DNA of 32,672 nucleotides from a bacterium (lineage in GTDB: Bacteria; Dependentiae; Babeliae; Babeliales; RVW-14), in contig RGUK01000006.1 of the NCBI GenBank assembly GCA_010027825.1, positions 1 to 32,672 on the forward strand, given 5' to 3'. The translations under genes were made by a program, and so were the position numbers. The notes below the pieces were generated by a model, which was not told the origin of the DNA, made no database searches, and saw nothing but the letters and a program-made list of their open reading frames with translations. Positions 29,323-32,672 of the stretch are shown piece after piece (within the stretch, counting starts at the first letter, position 1; each line of letters opens with the position of its first letter).

Positions 29323-29907
29323 TCAGTCTTCCTCTTCGTCTTGTTCAACGTTGGCAACCCACTCGTCGAGCGCAAACGCGTGTACAAGTCTTTTTGGTAG
29401 TTTTTCTAATTCAGCCAGATTGGTTGGCACGCTAAACTCTTGAATGTCACCGTTGCTATAAATTCCGCAAAAACCTACGCCCGGCTCAAAGCAGTAGGCG
29501 GTGATATCAAAACTCTCAACAATACGCAGGTGGTCGAAAAATTGAATCGGGGGCGACCAAGCCGTATCGAAAACGAGTGTAATGTGCTTGGCTTTTGATG
29601 GCACGCGTTTTGGCGTTTGATCCGTCTCGCGCCCGACATCCCATTTCGTACCCCAATGACCGACTTGCCAGTCGTACCAATTTTTGGCCCCGTACAACGC
29701 AATGTTTTGCTGCTCTTGTGCTTCTAGCGCGAGTTGCGCAGCAGACCCGGCAGGTCCGACGCAACCAGCGACTGTAGCTTTTAATTCAGCTGGGCACGGT
29801 AAAAACGTACCCATAAGACAACCACTGTTCCATGCGCGCACCAACTTGTGCAACTGCTCCGGGTCGTTGTGTTTAAACGTAACTTTGTTGGCGCACCAGT
29901 TAGGCAT
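29323..29907 (-). CDS. DUF1281-type Api92-like ferredoxin-fold protein
   Basis: 194 residues from ATG 29907 (MPNWCANKVTFKHNDPEQLH); the earlier in-frame start at 29970 would lie in the hairpin and AAA+ end. The MPNWCxN start, a Cys-rich centre (TVAGCVGPAGSAAQLA), WQVGHWGTKWDVGRETD and LVFDTAWSPPIQFFDHLRIV, then CFEPGVGFCGIYSNGD match the YubB/Api92-like ferredoxin-fold family (DUF1281), which is common in phages and plasmids and uncharacterised. Preceded by a strong hairpin. Confidence 0.82.
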   Translation of the reverse strand: MPNWCANKVTFKHNDPEQLHKLVRAWNSGCLMGTFLPCPAELKATVAGCVGPAGSAAQLALEAQEQQNIALYGAKNWYDWQVGHWGTKWDVGRETDQTPKRVPSKAKHITLVFDTAWSPPIQFFDHLRIVESFDITAYCFEPGVGFCGIYSNGDIQEFSVPTNLAELEKLPKRLVHAFALDEWVANVEQDEEED

Positions 29908-29927
29908 GATTTGGCGTGCAATCCGCA

Positions 29928-29953
29928 GCTGCGGGGCGCTTCCGCCCCGCAGC
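29928..29953 (-). terminator. GC-rich hairpin after AAA+ gene
   Basis: GCTGCGGGGCG-CTTC-CGCCCCGCAGC, 11 perfect base pairs with a 4-nt loop, 18 nt after the stop of the AAA+ gene (29971). No U-tract follows (GATTGCACG), so it resembles the hairpins at 21396-21428 and 26582-26617: an RNA end or stability element rather than a classical terminator. Confidence 0.6.
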
Positions 29954-29970
29954 CGCAGTATTGCTAGCAC

Positions 29971-32264
29971 TTAGCCCTTTGCAGGAGCCGCGACGCGACG
30001 CGGACGTGACGACGTGACAGCCGGCTTACCAACACGCGTGTAAATACCGCGGTTGTCAGCCGACAGGCAGCGACCCTCAGCCCAGTTCCGCAGCCGCTCG
30101 ATCTGCTCAGCCGACGTCACCGAAATCGGTACGACGTTCTGGGCAGCTTCGACGAGCGGGATATCAAGCAGCGCAGCGAGCCTGCAGCACGACTTGATCT
30201 CGGCGCCGGTCCAGTTGGCGTCGTCCGGCTTTTCCTGCGACGCATCGACACCGAAGTGCTTGAGGTAAATATCCCAGATCGCTGCGCGCTGGTCGGCGCC
30301 GGGCAGATCCACGAAGAAGATACCGTCGAAGCGCTCGGCGCGGGCAAACGGCGCCGGCAGCTGACTGGCGTCGTTACAGGTACCGATAAAAAACACATCC
30401 GACGTATGATCGTTGAGCCATGTCAGCAGCGTGCCGAACAGCCGGGCGGAGACACCCGAATCGGTCTGCCCGGAGCTTCCAACGCCAGCAAGACCCTTCT
30501 CGATTTCCGTTGATGTTACGAATTAGCCGTTTCCGCTAATTCTCCTGTATTTTCATACAGGACCAGACTATGTCATCTTGTAGCGTCGCACGTTGCATCT
30601 GTTGCACAAACCTTTTGATGCGTGCGGCGAAGTGGTTAGCCCGCAGGAAACGCACGCGTCGTATTGCGTGCTCCAGCGGCCGGACTTTAATAATTTTGGC
30701 GTGGCGTATTTTGCTGTGCGTGCCGCCTGTAGTTCTGTTTTGTGTTCTAACAAATGACAGCGTCTACAAACAGTTTCAAGATTGTTTAATGCGTTGTTTG
30801 GATTTTTATTTCCACGCCCTAAACGATCTTTGTGGTGTACGACAAGTTTTTTCTTTTTGCCGCAACGAAAACATTGTTGTTCGTCGCGTTCAATTACGGC
30901 TGTTCTTTTGCCGTTAAAATGTCGTTGTTCGCGGTAATTTTTTCGATACTGCAAACAATCGGCATGGTTGTCGTAATACCATTGTTTTTTGGTTTCGGCT
31001 ATGCGTTGATGATTCTTGTCGTCATTGCGATAGCGTTCCAAATAACAAATTTTGCACAGTTCTTTTGCCATATGCGGACGCTCAGTCAGGCCGCACGATT
31101 GGCAACAGGAACATTTTTTTGACCACATCTCAAAACTCTACTACAAGGCCCCCATTTCGAACCCACTTGGGTCCTACGATCTTTCGATCTAGTCGTTGAA
31201 CCTTCCAAGTATATGAGTACTTGGCTTGGCTGCAAGTTGCCCGGCTTACGCTGAGGGGTTTCTTGCAATTAAAGGGCTTTTCACTGATTTGTCGCCAAAT
31301 CAGGGGACTGAATTCAATCCACGAACAGGACGCACGGAGCCATCGCGTCAACCTGCTTGAGCGCGCGGCGCATGTTACCCTCGGACTCACCCACGAACTT
31401 ACCCATGAGCGAACCGAAATCCAGCATTACGGTCGGACGACCGACCTCATTGCCAAGTGCTTTGGCAAACTGCGACTTGCCGCAGCCCGGAGGCGACAGC
31501 AGGAGAACGCCCTTGGGGCGCTTGTCTACGTTGGTTTCTCCCTGCCGCCGCATAGCGCGCAGGCAGAAACTCTTCAAGTTTTCTAGGCCGCCAAGATTCT
31601 CGAAATTGGCGTCGCCACGATAGAGCGTCATCGTACCGCTCTTTTCAAGCGTCTGCGCCTTGATACCCCAGATCGTATCGGGCGACAGCTTGTTGTTGCG
31701 TACCAGCGACAGCGCGAACGCATTCTCGGCTTCCTGCCGAGTCAGGCCGCGGGAGGCGTCAACCACCGCCGCAACTTCATGCTCGGTCGGCTTGGCGAAC
31801 GGGGAGCCGTCAGGAAACAGCTCGTTGCAGACGGTCTTGAGTTGTTCCAGATCTGGCAGCTCGTGATGAACTACCGTAAACAGCTTCTCGACCTCGGGCT
31901 GCAGCTGCAGCACCGGCGCGACGATAATGATATGTTTACCTTCGCCCTTACCCTGCACGACGCGGTTTGCAAGTGCCTGCAGCACTTCCGGGTTGCCGAG
32001 AAACCGGTGAAAGTTCTTTAGCACAATAAGCATGGGCTGCTTGGGTTGCGGCTGATCAAGAAACCGCAACGCCTGCAGCGGACCGGGAGCCTGTGCGTTC
32101 CCCGAATAAAGCTGGCGGTCGATGTCCCAGACATCGAATCCCCATTCCTTCTCTTCCGTTACACGACGAATCGACGCAATCGCGTCGTCGCACTCCTGCG
32201 ATTCAACCCAGATGCCGGAGAAGCCGGCGCATACCAGCTCCTTGATTTCTTTTTCGAGCGACAC
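29971..32264 (-). CDS. Ycf46-like AAA+ ATPase, split by a group I intron
   Basis: Spliced coding sequence join(31317..32264, 29971..30507), 494 residues, starting at GTG 32264. Exon 1 gives residues 1-316 ending LFVD; exon 2 starts EIEKGLAG, so Walker B is LFVD-EIE. Walker A is PPGCGKS at 258-264. A pre-sensor stretch (FVGESEGNMRRALKQVDA) precedes it, sensor 1 is FFIGTCND, and the arginine finger sits in ARAERFDGIFFVDLPGA. The N-terminal domain (FDVWDIDRQL, LRFLDQPQPK) fits the Ycf46-type AAA+ subfamily. The protein resembles AAA+ ATPases encoded next to DUF2997 and DUF1257/Ycf35 genes in bacteria, which is exactly the context here. Substrate unknown. The intron must be removed for function; unspliced translation stops at TGA 31314. 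Confidence 0.9.
30508..31316 (-). mobile_element. Group I self-splicing intron with HNH endonuclease gene
   Basis: 809 nt, removed between LFVD and EIEK of the AAA+ gene. The 5' end pairs in P1: exon GGAT with intron GTCC over loop TGAATTCA, with T·G at the splice site. P4 is given by TTGCAAG and CTTGCAG. Core R region TTCAACGACTAGA and S region ACATAGTC form P7 through GACTA/TAGTC. A P9-type hairpin CCTGTAT-GAAA-ATACAGG and another hairpin, GAATTAGC/GCTAATTC, follow. The last base is G (30508). The HNH gene is placed between R and S, in the P8 loop. Confidence 0.92.
30568..31128 (-). CDS. Intron-encoded HNH homing endonuclease with two zinc fingers
   Basis: 186 residues. A central HNH domain is preceded by ERDEQQCFRCGKKKKLVVHH and followed by LNNLETVCRRCHLLEH (C-x2-C, HHKD, N, H and C-x2-C). 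At each end is a C-x2-C/C-x2-C finger: CCQSCGLTERPHMAKELCKI and CVSCGLTTSPHASKGLCNRC, clearly duplicated. The middle is rich in Lys/Arg and Asn (target recognition). The stop TAG lies within the S element ACATAGTC of the ribozyme core. It would cut an intronless AAA+ allele to spread the intron. Confidence 0.9.
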   Translation of the reverse strand: MWSKKCSCCQSCGLTERPHMAKELCKICYLERYRNDDKNHQRIAETKKQWYYDNHADCLQYRKNYREQRHFNGKRTAVIERDEQQCFRCGKKKKLVVHHKDRLGRGNKNPNNALNNLETVCRRCHLLEHKTELQAARTAKYATPKLLKSGRWSTQYDACVSCGLTTSPHASKGLCNRCNVRRYKMT

Positions 32265-32303
32265 TTGTGACCTTTGATGTTGTGTTGTGGGTACTAGTTA
32301 CTG

Positions 32304-32495
32304 TCAGTTGCTTTCGGCGATCTGCTCGTCGTTACTGGTTGTGTAAAACTCGCCGGTTAGCTGCTCGTCTACCTTTGCGCCCAGCGCCTGCTCCAGCGCG
32401 CGGGTTGCGTCCTGACAAGAGCTGCCCGTAAAGCCGCTCGTTTCAATCTTGGTGCCGCCCTTCGGGTCAACAATGATTTCGATAGTCTTCGACAT
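32304..32495 (-). CDS. DUF2997 protein
   Basis: 63 residues, MSKTIEIIVDPKGGTKIETS followed by GFTGSSCQDATRALEQALGA. This is close to DUF2997 consensus (IEIIVxPxGxxxxxTxGFxGxxCxxAtxxLEqALG). DUF2997 is a conserved small family of unknown function, often beside DUF1257/Ycf35 and a Ycf46-type AAA+ gene. Here it is 39 nt before the AAA+ start and 2 nt after the DUF1257-like stop, the same order as in bacteria. Confidence 0.9.
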   Translation of the reverse strand: MSKTIEIIVDPKGGTKIETSGFTGSSCQDATRALEQALGAKVDEQLTGEFYTTSNDEQIAESN

Positions 32496-32497
32496 GT

Positions 32498-32672
32498 TTA
32501 GAAACCTCCCGTCAGGCTGAGTTTGACCGAACCGTCCGGCAGCATTTCCTCAAACACCGAGTAGCCGCCCTTCTGCGCCTCATAAATCGCTTTCTCGACC
32601 GCATACGCCTGCAGGAACCTGTCCAGCTCTTCCTGCTTGCCCCACGCGCCGTTGTAGTTGTCATAGTTCGCG
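32498..32672 (-). CDS. DUF1257/Ycf35-like protein, N-terminus cut by window edge
   Basis: Only the last 57 residues are in the window. They read NYDNYNGAWGKQEELDRFLQ, AYAVEKAIYEAQKGGYSVFE and EMLPDGSVKLSLTGGF, then TAA. These are C-terminal hallmarks of DUF1257 (Ycf35-like) proteins: the NYNG…W segment, YAxEKAxxEAxxxGxxV helix and LPDGSxKL strand. Function of the family is not established. It precedes DUF2997 by 2 nt, so the trio with the AAA+ ATPase is probably one operon extending beyond the window. Confidence 0.86.
   Translation of the reverse strand, partial: ANYDNYNGAWGKQEELDRFLQAYAVEKAIYEAQKGGYSVFEEMLPDGSVKLSLTGGF

Noticed and set aside
31150..31180. GGGTTCGAAA as the T-arm of a second tRNA
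   Set aside because: It lies in the group I intron core, with no acceptor or anticodon stem around it.
29971..31316. AAA+ gene as a pseudogene broken by stop codon and insertion
   Set aside because: Exons join without loss of a residue in Walker B, and the insert has the P1, P4, P7 and P9 pairings of a functional group I intron with an intact HNH gene.

Overview
The window looks like part of a large double-stranded DNA bacteriophage genome, or a closely related phage-like mobile element. All of about 57 recognisable protein genes and the one tRNA lie on the minus strand. They are tightly packed, with many ATGA/TGATG junctions, 10-155 nt overlaps and Shine-Dalgarno sites of the GGAG type. A phage is favoured by the Mre11/Rad50-type recombination pair beside a helicase, a MazG-like enzyme, a single tRNA-Gln, an intein, an HNH-bearing group I intron and many tiny ORFans. 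No capsid, tail or terminase gene is visible, so 'phage' is an inference. Several proteins recall families I associate with Planctomycetes: a deoxyhypusine-synthase-like protein, a Cys-rich secreted protein, the Ycf46/DUF2997/DUF1257 trio and a set of DUF proteins. A planctomycete-like host is my best guess, untested by any search.

Layout in plus coordinates (transcription runs from high to low numbers). 1-7876: DNA-processing block, with an SF2 helicase cut off by the window edge and carrying a 339-residue intein inside its Walker A motif, two unknown proteins, a Rad50/SbcC-like ATPase, an Mre11/SbcD-like nuclease and an acidic-tailed protein. 7908-8948: small acidic proteins and tRNA-Gln(UUG). 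8958-12416: a coupled group made of a 50-residue zinc ribbon, a zinc-cluster protein, a striking fusion of a repressor-type HTH to a deoxyhypusine-synthase-like domain, and an unknown protein. 12367-15904: small proteins including MazG-like and SEC-C proteins. 15905-16252: the main non-coding region, rich in dyads and ending in the best terminator of the window. 16253-17419: a ParB-like protein. 17434-21382: small ORFans. 21448-29907: a run of conserved bacterial-type DUF families, interrupted by a secreted Cys-rich gene with its own promoter and hairpin terminator. 29971-32672: a Ycf46-like AAA+ ATPase whose Walker B codons are split by a group I intron, followed upstream by DUF2997 and DUF1257/Ycf35-like genes.

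How the genes may work together: helicase, Rad50 and Mre11 should act in recombination-dependent replication or end processing, and MazG in nucleotide-pool or alarmone control. The AAA+/DUF2997/DUF1257 set is a conserved bacterial module of unclear function. The two self-splicing elements both interrupt ATPase active-site motifs, the most conserved sites of their host genes. The most novel object is the HTH-DHS-like fusion at 10069-11271, a possible ligand- or cofactor-sensing regulator.
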